Below are positions 8,692 through 17,523 of a DNA stretch of 22,494 nucleotides, in pieces. Source of the stretch: Dunaliella salina. Lineage: Eukaryota > Chlorophyta > Chlorophyceae > Chlamydomonadales > Dunaliellaceae. A model generated the notes under the pieces. That model worked only from the letters and a program-made list of their open reading frames with translations. It ran no database searches and had not been told where the DNA came from. Location: contig MU069533.1 of assembly GCA_002284615.2 (NCBI GenBank), positions 218,516 through 241,009 on the forward strand, given 5' to 3'. Position 1 is the first letter of the stretch; every line of letters starts with the position of its first letter. Made by a program: the position numbers and the translations under genes.

Positions 8692-9788
8692 CTTGCGTTG
8701 ACAGCTTTCCTCAACTGCGCAGTATACAGGTCAGTATCCACTTCCCCAAATGAAAACTGTTGCCCTCCTTGATTGCCGACTGCTGCGAGGTTGCCATGGT
8801 GTAGCAGCAGCTGGTGCTGCTGCTGCTCGTATGGTGCATGCGGGTAGCCAGGTTGGTACTGAAGTGGGTGGTGGCCCTGTGCACCTTTTGAGTGCCAAGA
8901 TTGCAGTTCTTGCTGCCTTTGCGGCTGTGCACAGGACTGCACAACTGCTTTGGAGTGTTGCTGGACATTCCTTAAAGTGACATGACTATTTCGTAAACGT
9001 CCCTGCGAAGTTGTAGTTCAAGCACAATTTGTATTGCTGAATTTGTTCCCTGCTCAGTGAAGCAACCTAATGCAACAATGCCGTAACATTTCAGCTTGAA
9101 AATGGAATTCACAATGAACTACGCTCTATTCTCACCCACTCGGGAAACTACAGCAAGAGTTTTACTACATTTCTCAAAAGCGCCTCGTATACTGGAAAGA
9201 GGAAATAAAAAAGTCTGTTTGATTCTTACACTTACATCAAGTTCAGAGAGGAAGGCATCATGATTGCCTTCTGCAGGGGATGCTCCGTACAGACCAGGGC
9301 ACCACGCCCGAAGGAACATGGCACTGAGTGAGGGAGAGGAAATGCTTTGGATGAGGCAAAGTTCTCCTCAGCTTGACTGTGTTGAGCTTGGAGCTTGCGC
9401 ATGCGGTTATGCCATAAGAACATGCTTCACCACCAAGCAACATTATTATAGACAATGCAAGCAAATTTCATACTCACGAGTGTGCCCCTTGTTGTACTCT
9501 GCTGTAGGCAAAAGTGTGTTTGTGGTATAGCATTCGAACAGGGCCATTATGCTGTGTGGGGGTCTTGGTATTTGTAGGTCCTGCATGTGTGTGAAATAAG
9601 TAAAGTCATCATTTTGTTGCTGACAATCATACGTTAGCCCTGGTTGCATGAAAGGAAGGGGAATAAAGATAATTGATTGAGGCGGTTACAACCGCTACAC
9701 CCTGAGAAATCTCCTGTCAGCCTCTTCGCTCACCAGGCTCCACTGCCACAACTCCTCCTGTACTAGTCTGTGGCTTGTGGAGCACCAT
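8692..9788 (-). CDS. split gene of unknown function, Q-rich toward its C-terminus
   Basis: Exon 1 is 9734-9788 (ATG 9786-9788; MVLHKPQTSTGGVVAVEP), donor GTGAGC, phase 1. Exon 2 is 9478-9639 after CATGCAACCAG; it continues as G-LTYDCQQQNDDFTYFTHMQD to EYNKGHT, donor GTGAGT. These two join in frame across a 94-bp intron and are the best supported. A middle exon ends at 9236 before GTAAGT (KAIMMPSSLNL); its 5' end is either about 9386 or 9424. A 56-bp exon (9136-9191, RGAFEKCSKTLAVVSRVG) then fits the phase. A long exon of about 8692-8950 is rich in Gln, His and Pro (QPQRQQELQSWH; PYEQQQHQLLLHHGN) and ends FSFGEVDTDLYTAQLRKAVNA before GTGAGT. A candidate last exon is 8392-8428 (SKVVVCPRENL, stop). 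I recognise no domain; the middle and last joins are tentative. Confidence 0.65.
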
Positions 9789-10065
9789 TGCTAACTCTCC
9801 TCACAATGTATTCCTGTATACTTCTAAGCGCAATTGTCTAGGTCCATGGACGCAGAAAAAATATGAATCAATTTTATTTCTCACTATGTGCATCGTTAAC
9901 GGCTCAAGCTACATTGTACCAAGACGATTAGGCGGTTAGACGCAGCAATCTTACTTTTGTCTCGGCTAACAGTCGCCCGTTTTGACTGAAGGCCGTTTTC
10001 TCTTCCGTAACCCTTGCTTTTGTCTCAGCTTCTGCTGGTTGTGCAGCACTCACTTATTGAGAAAC
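9789..10065. promoter_or_regulatory. shared 277-bp upstream region of two divergent genes
   Basis: It separates the start codon of the minus-strand gene (9788) from that of the ankyrin gene (10066), so it should hold both promoters and both 5' UTRs. I see no convincing TATA box in a defined position. It contains one hairpin module (9970-10010). Whether the two genes are co-regulated cannot be told from sequence. Confidence 0.5.
9970..10010 (+). repeat. LINE A 3' hairpin module, copy 5, upstream of the ankyrin gene
   Basis: CAGTCG-CCCGTTT-TGACTG (9970-9988) forms five Watson-Crick pairs plus a G-U, then AAGGCC and CCGTAACCC at 10005. It lies 56 bp upstream of the ankyrin start codon, so it is probably in or next to the 5' UTR. 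Confidence 0.65.
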
Positions 10066-10474
10066 ATGGTTAGCATTCCAAACAACCAGGCCCAAGAGGA
10101 TGGCAGTGACCAAGACGAGCAGCAACAGTTTGAGTGGCTGCAGCAGCAATTGGCCATGCACCAAGGTGGAGGTCAAGATGAAGAGGATTGGGAGGATCCC
10201 ACAGGCAAGCGATGCACCGCAATCATTTCTGTAACGCTGTTCTATTGTGTGCATTCTGGCTTTCAAAATCTCAACAGCTTCTAATATGTCTCCTGATCCG
10301 GTTGCAGGAGGGCGGCTGACCAGACTGCTGGAGGCTTGTGAGGATGGGAAGGAAGAAGAAGCTAAAGCTGTTTTGGAGGGAGACATGCAGGGCTTTGATG
10401 TGAATTCGCCGGGGCCTGATGGAGATACTGCGCTACATGTTGCATCGCTGTTTGGCAGTGCACAGATAGTGCAG

Positions 10475-10526
<52 letters not shown>

Positions 10527-10890
10527 NNNNNNNNNNNNNNNNNNNNNNNNNNNNNNNNNNNNNNNNNNNNNNNNNNNNNNNNNNNNNNNNNNNNNNNNNN
10601 NNNNNNNNNNNNNNNNNNNNNNNNNNNNNNNNNNNNNNNNNNNNNNNNNNNNNNNNNNNNNNNNNNNNNNNNNNNNNNNNNNNNNNNNNNNNNNNNNNNN
10701 NNNNNNNNNNNNNNNNNNNNNNNNNNNNNNNNNNNNNNNNNNNNNNNNNNNNNNNNNNNNNNNNNNNNNNNNNNNNNNNNNNNNNNNNNNNNNNNNNNNN
10801 NNNNNNNNNNNNNNNNNNNNNNNNNNNNNNNNNNNNNNNNNNNNNNNNNNNNNNNNNNNNNNNNNNNNNNNNNNNNNNNNNNNNNNNNNN

Positions 10891-10933
<43 letters not shown>

Positions 10934-13900
10934 CGCGAGAGCACACGCTCTCGCACAGTCTCACAAGGATGTTGAGTTTGCACAAAATTCCCTGAATTCT
11001 CAAAATTTGAAGGAAAAGCTTTCAGCCACTGGGCTTGGGCACAACCAGGACAGATTATCTACAGCAGTGCACAATCTGCTTTTGAAAGGAGAGACAGCAA
11101 AGTGCATCCCTTCAGTGAGGCTTGCATGCATATATACATGCGAAGCATTCACAGACTCACGTATGCTGCAATGCATGATATCCGCTTCAACCCCTCATGC
11201 GTGCATGCAGCTTCTTCTGTCCAAGGGCGCACGCCCAGATACAAAGAACGCCAGTGATGGTGCGCTGATGGCTCGAATCCCTCTGAATCGCACATTTTGC
11301 TGCCTTTCGTGGGTACAAGTGCATCCCCTCCTGGCATCTCCTTGTGCATCTTTTGCGCATTGAGTCTGTAGCATGGATCGCCAATGCATGATCTCTGTTA
11401 ATAAAAGAGCTTGTGATGGGGTATGCTGGAATGTATGTAGAACATAAATGACAAAAGAGCAACAATACACACGCACACAAAATACTCAGCCAAACGTAAG
11501 TTATCATTGACAGCTTGCAAGGGCATGTTTGTATACATGCTTGCCTGGAGGCATGCCATTCAAACTTCCAGCACCCATACGCACTCTGCAATGTTGATAC
11601 AGCTTCGCAATGATCAAGTTCTTTTGAATGGTGGGTGTTGATGTTATGGGACATGTATGGCACATGCTGAAAACAGAGACATGGACACATCTCTGCCTGG
11701 ATTGGGCCAGCCTAGCTCACCATCTTCAACACCTGGCTTGTAGGGTATGTGCTCTCATATCTTTGTACATTTTGTGTGTTGTCATGTTCAAATGCAGGCA
11801 GCCTGGCACACCACGATGCTGCTGCATCAGGCCATTTAGACATACTTAAGATGATTACTGGTGAGGCTGGAATCTCATTCGTAACAGTGCCATTACCATT
11901 CTGGGGTGGCTTCCTGTCATCCTGGCCAGCGTGGTAATCTTTGTTGGAAGAAAGCCGATGACGCAGTGCACAGGACACTTGCATGTGTTTGGTATGGGGT
12001 CAATCCCTCGCTCAGAAGCTTTTCCCCTTCGCACCGAGGGGTTTGTCCTGCGTGATGGCATTGTCCTTTTACTTGTGGAATGCCATATTCCAATTGGCAA
12101 CATTCTGGACGTTTTGCTGCCTCTTGCAGATACACGTGCATTCCCTCATGGCATTTCCTTTTGTGCACCTTGCGTGCATTGAATCTGTAGCATAACATCT
12201 CTTAGAATCCCATTTTTAGCGCAGTACCTTTCAAGGTTCATCTCTGGCAAGATACGCATGGTATCCCATGCAAACACACTGGTTTGTCTCAGACTGACAC
12301 CCAGCTCATTTTTTTTGTCTTAGGCGAACGGCCTCTGTGTTTCCCAAAACAATGCTCGTACTCAAGTGTGATGAAAAGGAAATTTGGCACCATGTGCTGT
12401 GGTTTTGCAGAAGCCTCAGGCCCTGAGGCACTGAAAGTGGCTGATTCTGACGGTGAAACGCCACTTCACACTGCTGCACGGGGTAACCATCTGGAGGTTG
12501 TAAGATGGCTTTTGGAGGTGAGTCCTTCAATCTCCTGGATTTGGCAATGTCTTCATTTGAGGCAAAACTGGTATTCTTGGGGCTCAAGGATTAGCTGCAT
12601 TTGTCCAGCGTCAATCAGGCTTTCTTTAATTACTCATTAAATACTGAAAAGCACACATCATACTAAAATACTTGAAAAGAAAAATGGCCGTGTAATCATG
12701 TGTCAATGGTCCTGTGCAGCCACATAATTCTGCAGAAGGCGCCCGGGTGAGCCACGGCCGGGAGCACCTGGGTCACACTAAACTGAAGTAAACTAGTTGC
12801 ATGATCAAATGGTAATGATCTTGTGTATGCAGCCACAAAATGCTGCACAAAGCGCCCGGGTAAGACATGGATGGGAGATGTGGATGCACACTCAACTGAA
12901 GTTTACTACCGTGCCAGTACAAATGTATTGCAAGCGCACTTCATTGCAAGGACCCAAAATAATTTCAATAATTTATTTGCAAGTATCGAGGTTTTGCAAG
13001 GAGTCCCCGAAAGTACAAAATTAACGAGTTCCGCCTTTCAAGCGTCTTGCCCTATTTCACTGCCACTATTCCCCTCCATCCATCATGTTGACCCCGCCCC
13101 AGAGGTTGTTTCAGAGGACTGACTACTCGATGGGATCACATGCCCCAGGGTTGATCAATTCGCCGGTTTGACAAAATAAATTCGCCAATTATGCGAGAAA
13201 ATTCGAAATTCGACGCATTATGCGAACGCATGTTTGCCTGCCAGGCAAAGGGGTAGCAACCACCCCAACCACCCTATCCCCCGCCATTCTTCCCCCCCTT
13301 TCCCAAGGCTATATAAATAATTTAATGGGGAAAGACAGAGGTCCTGAATGGGACCATGCGGGGGTGCAAAGGGGGATCTGAGGTTGCCTTAGACCCCCTT
13401 CTTGGCACAAGGCATAAAATTCTACGAATTGACAATTTTTAATGCGGAAAAATGCGTCAAAATTCGAATTTCGAATTAATTCGAAATTGGCGCATTGATC
13501 AACCCTGACATGCCCATCTCCTTCCATTGCCCTCTTCATTCCCCTGCTCGTGCTCGTGACCATTGCCTTGCCCCTGCCTGCTCTAGCGCTGTCTGCTGCT
13601 GCTTGTCCCATTCTGCTGCTATCACTGCCTGAGGAGAAGCATCATGCTCACGCATGCGCATTTCCCCTTGCACATGCATGCCATCCTGCTTGATGGGAAG
13701 GACCTGCAGCCTGATGAAAGGTGCCTGCAGCCACATGAGCTAGGGGCCAGGAGGATGTGCATAAGGGCCAGGCAGAGCTAATAACCCTGGCCCTGCCTTA
13801 GCAGGGGATGGGGGTCCATGCTAGCGCAGGTTCCGTCGCGATTCCGCTTAGAGCCCAATGCCCATGCGATTCCGCTTATTTGCCCATCAAACAGCTTCCT

Positions 13901-14929
13901 CTTGCCCCGTTGCTGTAAGGGAGTATATTCTGGAGCCCAATCAAAGGGCGGAAGGGAAAGATATAAACTCTGCGAAGCCTTTAAAGAAGTAATCTATAAA
14001 CGGACTGGATAATGCGTAGGGTGCCAATATTTGATTATTTAAATTGCAATAATCCCAGTACCGGCACGGTAGTTACATGGTAATATGGTAATGACCTTGT
14101 GCATGCAGATTTTGTGCATGCAGACTGTGCAGACCATGACCATGACGATGCAGACTATGCAGACCATGCAGACCTTATGCATGCAGACCTTGTGGTAATG
14201 ACCTTGTGCATGCAGCCACATAATGCTGCACAAGGTGCCCAGGGGAGACATGGATGGGTGAACAAAAGTTAATGGCCGTGTTGTCAGTATGCCTGCAAGC
14301 TTGTTGCCACAAGGAGCACTATTGGGAACAAGAGGCCTTCTCACAACCAGGCTCTGGACATTAGCTGCAAGAGCCGCGAGTCCCCTCCACACAGCTACAC
14401 CATGTGTAGCTATGTCTACACAAAGCTAAAGAACAGGGAGGGCAAAGCTAGAGAAGAACAGAGAGGACAAGGCTAAAGAACCAAGAGGACAGGTGTCTGA
14501 AAGATAAGGATCCAGATGTCTAATAATCTTCCAGGCCCCTGTCCTATCTGTTCTTCACCTTTTTGGTGGATGAGACTCGTGGCTTTTGGAGCTTATGTGT
14601 CTCTTTTCCCTTCGCTCATGTAGGGAGGGTTTCCTTTGCCTTTGCAGGCTTTTCTTTTTTTTACTTTCATACCTCCTGATCTGACTATTGAGAAAACATG
14701 CTTTTTTTGAAATGCCGATTGCAACATCTGCCCCCTACTTGCACATGTTTTTCTGGACAACCAGAATCTGGCTGCAGGCCCAACTTCTCAACATTTGTGC
14801 TTCCGCTCCCCTTCGTTTCCTTTGCAGAAAGGTGCTTGCCCCAAGGCCACCAACTCTGAGGGTCAGACGCCAGCAGATGAGGCTGATGAGGAGCCTGTTG
14901 TTGCCTTGATAAGGAACCACCAGCAGTAA
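10066..14929 (+). CDS. ankyrin-repeat protein, 208 residues, six exons
   Basis: Exons are 10066-10204, 10308-10474, 11211-11259, 11798-11860, 12411-12517 and 14828-14929. They total 627 nt and join in one frame to TAA at 14927-14929. Residues 1-46 are acidic and Gln-rich. Ankyrin repeats follow: a degenerate first (about 48-82), DGDTALHVASLFGSAQIVQ with LLLSKGARPDTKN (about 84-116), SDGSLAHHDAAASGHLDILK (about 117-150) and DSDGETPLHTAARGNHLEVV with RWLLEKGACPKATN (about 151-185). A C-terminal cap ends VVALIRNHQQ. Introns 1 and 2 begin GCAAGC and GCAAGT after AG; the others begin GT. Ankyrin folds bind other proteins; no enzymatic motif is present. Size and layout resemble small plant ankyrin proteins and yeast Yar1, but I cannot assign orthology. 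An in-frame upstream ATG (9982) would add 28 Cys/Phe-rich residues overlapping a repeat, so I chose 10066. Confidence 0.9.
10475..10934 (+). repeat. (GT)n array with 364-base assembly gap in ankyrin intron 2
   Basis: GT repeats flank Ns at 10527-10890. On the right the array grades into GCGCGCGTGCGC and an 8-bp inverted repeat GCGAGAGC-ACAC-GCTCTCGC (10935-10954). The gap lies wholly inside intron 2, so the coding model is not affected unless an extra exon is hidden in it. The flanking exons are contiguous in the ankyrin repeat (QIVQ|LLLSKG), which argues against that. Confidence 0.9.
11275..11376 (+). repeat. intron repeat shared by ankyrin introns 3 and 4 (copy 1)
   Basis: CATTTTGCTGCCT through GTGCATC, CTGGCATCTCCTTGTGCATC and GCATTGAGTCTGTAGCAT closely matches 12110-12196 in intron 4. 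It is non-coding in both places. Confidence 0.7.
12110..12196 (+). repeat. intron repeat shared by ankyrin introns 3 and 4 (copy 2)
   Basis: CGTTTTGCTGCCTCTTGCAG, then GTGCATTCCCTCATGGCATT and GCATTGAATCTGTAGCAT. It has the same orientation as copy 1, about 80% alike by eye. Confidence 0.7.
12698..12895 (+). repeat. repeat unit GCAGCCACA...GCGCCCGGGT, two copies in ankyrin intron 5
   Basis: Copies at about 12698-12780 and 12806-12895 share (A)TGGTAATGATCTTGTG, TGCAGCCACAWAATKCTGCA, GGCGCCCGGGT and GACATGGATGGG. A third copy lies at 14184-14262 beyond the MITE. Confidence 0.7.
13146..13507. mobile_element. complete hAT-type MITE, 362 bp, in ankyrin intron 5
   Basis: The ends are inverted: CAGGGTTGATCAATTCGCC on the left and, reading inward from the right, CAGGGTTGATCAATGCGCC (18 of 19 match). 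The pairing continues inside as AATTCGAAATTCG-like and GACGCAT blocks. A perfect 8-bp target duplication, ACATGCCC, lies at 13138-13145 and 13508-13515. An 8-bp duplication and CAGGG termini fit the hAT superfamily. No transposase is encoded, so it is non-autonomous. Identical target copies suggest recent insertion. Confidence 0.92.
14084..14262 (+). repeat. (ATGCAGACC)n minisatellite plus third intron-5 repeat copy
   Basis: Imperfect units of 9-13 bp built on CATGCAGAC(C) fill 14103-14190. They are followed by GGTAATGACCTTGTGCATGC and AGCCACATAATGCTGCACAA, as in the two earlier intron-5 units. The array may have grown from the TGCATGCAG part of that unit. Confidence 0.75.
14559..14671 (+). 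mobile_element. LINE family B copy, diverged 3' UTR and tail
   Basis: TTTTTGGTGGATGAG ... TTATGTGTCTCTTTTCCCTT ... ATGTAGGGAGGGTTTCC and a TTTTC-rich tail align by eye with the 3' UTR of the other family B copies. It is more diverged and lacks the coding end. It sits in ankyrin intron 5, about 155 bp before the last exon. Confidence 0.6.
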
Positions 14930-15360
14930 AGTCCTGTTATCAATAAAAAGAACGTCGCTGGAGCTGCATGCGTTAGCTCCTGTGTCAGGAAGGAGGTTTG
15001 GTTGCCTTAAATGCTGTATACAGGTGTCTGAAATGCTATTTTCTTGGCCACAGGCGAAGGCATAGTAGCATCAAAGAACCTATGTGAGTGCCCTTGCGTG
15101 AATAAGCAGGCTGCTTGTCCAGAATAAAATGTGTCTTTGCATACTGGGAAGTTGAACCCATTATTGCGTGAATATTCGGAGTTGCTTCAAGTCTCTCTTT
15201 GGTTGCTTGCCAACCAATCAATTGAAGAGTTCTTGCATGTTCATGTGGCTGTTAATGAGGAACCAAATTCATGTGACCCAACATGGTCTTCGATGGATGG
15301 GCCTTGACGCCATTACCTTCAGCCTCCAATTGCTTGTAACTTGCACCACACAACGTTAGG
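14930..15360 (+). other. ankyrin gene 3' UTR and candidate poly(A) signal
   Basis: No reliable further coding sequence follows the stop. TGTAA at 15335-15339 is the first good green-algal poly(A) signal on + after the stop, giving a 3' UTR of about 400 nt. AATAAA at 14942-14947 is the animal-type signal and is less likely to be used here. Confidence 0.45.
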
Positions 15361-15413
15361 AATAAGAAAAAAAATTGGTAGGAATTGACATGAAAACCCT
15401 GCGTCCATAAAAG

Positions 15414-15560
15414 TTACAGGCCTGCAGGTCTTGCAGGTGACAGGCTCTTATTTGTGGAAGGTTGACCTTCAGCAAAGTAGTTTGGCTGCTCGGCTTCTTG
15501 GCAGGAAAATTCCATGACTTGGAAACAAATATAGATAAGGGAAAAAACATTTGATTTGGT
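15414..15560 (-). repeat. LINE A C-terminal fragment with hairpin module
   Basis: The minus frame reads ICFQVMEFSCQEAEQPNYFA, then EGQPS..., ending in a TAA within CTGTAAC (TTACA on + at 15414-15418). The hairpin is CAGCCA-AACTACT-TTGCTG (15470-15488), five of six pairs. It matches the C-terminus of the fragment at 18060-18330. TGTAA is farther from the hairpin than in other copies. Confidence 0.6.
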
Positions 15561-15594
15561 AGAATTTTTATTCCAAGAGGATTTCAAGGTTTAC

Positions 15595-15897
15595 AAGAGA
15601 AGGGACCCTCTCCCCGGCCGGACCTCCAAGAGGAGTTGGTAGCTTCTGAAGCTGATGCTTTATGTGCATACTGGACAGAATGAGGGTGGATCTTCAGAGC
15701 AAGGGAATGAAAGGTGGTTTTGCAGTTTCCATAGCTGGACCTGCAAAAGTGGTGCATGTGCCCAATCTGCGGAGCATTTGCATACTTAATTCGGTTTTAT
15801 CTACCCAGGCATCCCGACAAAGAGCTTTTTTTGCAGGCAGAAGGATTACAGGAAAAAGAAGTCCTCCGAGGAGTTAGGAGTTCAGTCAAAACGACGG
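15595..15897 (+). pseudogene. degenerate ORF with a Cys-rich motif, unidentified
   Basis: One frame stays protein-like for about 100 codons apart from three in-frame stops (TGA, TGA, TAG): QEELVASEADALCAYWTE, then LDLQKWCMCPICGAFAYL, IRFYLPRHPDKELFLQAEGL, QEKEVLRGVRSSVKTTEC and a final TAG. C-x-C-x2-C resembles part of a zinc site. The pattern of stops in an otherwise coherent frame suggests a dead mobile-element gene. A spliced gene beginning after TTTCCATAG is an alternative. I do not recognise the family. Confidence 0.45.
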
Positions 15898-16182
15898 AGT
15901 GCTAGCCTGTTCGTAAAAAAAAGAAGTTCATGAAGAAACTTATTAAGCTTGCTGTTGTTTTGATCCAAAAAAGAGCGATATGAAATATCATATGAACAGA
16001 CTGCACATGGTGAAGGGTGAAAGGTCCATGGAGTAGACTTCTGTGCATGTTTTTCTTTTGGTCTGGTGGGACTCACATTCAGTTTCGGCACTGATTGTTG
16101 GGTATTTCCTTATTGCTGGCTGGCTGTGCCTAGCGAAGACTTTCTTTCTTTCTGAAGGACTGAAGATGTTGAGAAGAAAAAA

Positions 16183-16314
16183 GGTAAGGAGCCACCTAAA
16201 ATGTTAGGCATTGGAGGTAAGGAGCCATCTAAAATGTTAGGCATTGGAGGTAAGGAGCCACCTAAAATGTTAGGCATTGGAGGTAAGGAGCCACCTAAAA
16301 TGTTAGGCATTGGA
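16183..16314 (+). repeat. 33-bp tandem repeat, four copies, each starting with a splice-donor-like GGTAAG
   Basis: Units start at 16183, 16216, 16249 and 16282: GGTAAGGAGCCACCTAAAAT then GTTAGGCATTGGA. Only one substitution is seen among the four (CCATCT in unit 2). The period is divisible by three, so all frames stay open: GKEPPKMLGIG on + and an 11-residue MPNILGGSLPP on -. No flanking exon was established. A further GGTAAGGTAAGGTAAGG run lies at 16380-16396. Confidence 0.9.
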
Positions 16315-16319
16315 GAAAG

Positions 16320-16928
16320 AAGAGAACCAGAAAACTGAGAGGCGTCCTGTAGAGGACGGACTTAAGAGAACAGCCTGAGGTAAGGTAAGGTAAGGTTTCA
16401 TCGCTATATCCGCCTACGAGGGCAGCTGAGCGGAAACACAGACCTGGAACTAGACAAGTCTTCAAAAAATACGTGTAGAAATGTCAACTGTTGAGGAACA
16501 TGCGCTCAAAGTACCACATAAAGCAGAGGTTCTCCAAGTAAGCACTAGTAAGCACTGAGAAAAAGGCACAAGAAGTCTTGACCGGAATGCTCATATGTTT
16601 GACTCGAAACTCCAGATATTCAGACACCGAGTGCAAGGAGAAAAATGGTCAGATGCAGATTTGCACGATGTTTGGAAAACAGTTTACTTGAAATTCCAAA
16701 TACCCTATCGCAATGTTTCATGACATGAAAGGAGCTGCAGCAACAGCCTGAAAGCACATGCTCATGGGAAGCTCCAAGTTTACTTGAATTTTTAGCAATG
16801 CCTGGCATTCATGTTGCTCCTCTCAACCCACACTCACAAGCTTGGATGAAACCATCTATAAGGATCCCTTGGGTAACTCTGCATTAGTCACTCTGCCGTC
16901 CCACAGTCCAGGTCTTCCACTAAAGGGC
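16320..16928. other. intergenic, nothing recognised
   Basis: Apart from the GTAAG run near 16380 there is no clear repeat, exon or RNA gene. Short frames on - (16620-16808) have no support. Confidence 0.45.
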
Positions 16929-17007
16929 TTTCAGGGCAGCTACCCATGGACGTGTTTTCAGGGCAGCTGCCCATGGACATGCTTTCAGGGCAGCTACCCA
17001 TGAACAG
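16929..17007 (+). repeat. 27-bp tandem repeat, three copies
   Basis: TTTCAGGGCAGCTACCCATG plus GACGTGT-like ends, at 16929, 16956 and 16983. The minus strand reads a nine-residue MGSCPESMS repeat. It lies just upstream of the two adjacent hairpin modules. Confidence 0.88.
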
Positions 17008-17063
17008 CCTGAGGGTGGATACATCTGGAAACACAACAATGCTTTTTGTCAAATGCAGCCCAA

Positions 17064-17120
17064 CAGTCATACGTTTTGACAGATGGTTTCTTTCTTATAA
17101 CCTCTTGTAACCTCTTGTAA
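17064..17120 (+). repeat. LINE A 3' hairpin module, copy 7
   Basis: CAGTCA-TACGTTT-TGACAG (17064-17082) pairs at five of six positions, then ATGGTTTCTTTCTTATAACC and two TCTTGTAACC units (TGTAA at 17106-17110 and 17116-17120). The frame reads AAQQSYVLTDGFF, codon-for-codon alignable with AEQPNFLAEG. Confidence 0.7.
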
Positions 17121-17176
17121 CCTCAACAGCTACAACAAAACTGCTTTTAGAATTCCCTTCTTCATTTGCAGCCTAG

Positions 17177-17223
17177 CAGTTGTGCGTTTTGACTGATGGC
17201 TTCTTTCTTGTAACCTCTTGTAA
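17177..17223 (+). repeat. LINE A 3' hairpin module, copy 8
   Basis: It lies exactly 113 bp after copy 7 and is closely similar: CAGTTG-TGCGTTT-TGACTG (17177-17195, two G-U pairs), ATGGCTTCTTTCTTGTAACC and another CTCTTGTAACC unit. The TCTTGTAACC repetition looks like a variable-length 3' tail. Confidence 0.7.
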
Positions 17224-17231
17224 CCTCTTGA

Positions 17232-17400
17232 ACATTTGGAAATTGCACCAAGCTCATCCTGCACATCATCCTGGGAATCACACAGGTCACAAGTATGAGA
17301 AATGTCATCATTCCAAGACAATCGACCCGTAAAGACATGTCAATCTTGCACAAAAGCTCCATGCCCCTTCTGTGCAGCTTGCACAAAACGTACCTCAACC
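17232..17400 (-). pseudogene. LINE family A fragment, Cys/His knuckle region
   Basis: The minus strand reads GMELLCKIDMSLRVDCLG, a frame change, then WNDDISHTCDLCDSQDDVQD, ELGAISKC. The CDLCD-x-QDDVQDE-x6-KC pattern aligns with CNKCECAEVQDKKHVLFFC of the RT copy near 6050-6110. It is broken and short, and it abuts the hairpin module at 17177-17223, which points the other way. Confidence 0.68.
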
Positions 17401-17523
17401 AGCCTGAGGTGTTCGAGACTGGCTAATTTCTGTGTGCTGCCAACAACCCAATTGTTGCATTACATCCGTATATACTTCCCTCTTATCTTCAACACCCAGG
17501 GTGGAAGATTTGCAGCGCTCTGA

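Noticed and set aside
9982..10065. Upstream in-frame ATG extending the ankyrin protein by 28 residues
   Set aside because: The extension overlaps a retroelement hairpin module and is Cys/Phe-rich, unlike the acidic N-terminus that follows; cannot be excluded without 5' mapping.
11262..11290. GGCTCGAATCCC resembling a tRNA B box
   Set aside because: No A box, acceptor stem or anticodon arm can be placed around it; chance match inside ankyrin intron 3.
10247..11363. Long open frames across the GT repeat and N gap (up to about 300 codons)
   Set aside because: They are products of CV/TH dipeptide repeats and unknown bases; only the exon 2 part is real coding sequence.
14942..14947. AATAAA as the ankyrin poly(A) signal
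   Set aside because: Green algae mainly use TGTAA, and this motif is only 13 bp after the stop; not supportable as the main signal.
15168..15359. 63-codon frame after the ankyrin stop
   Set aside because: No motif, splice signals or repeat similarity; likely 3' UTR.
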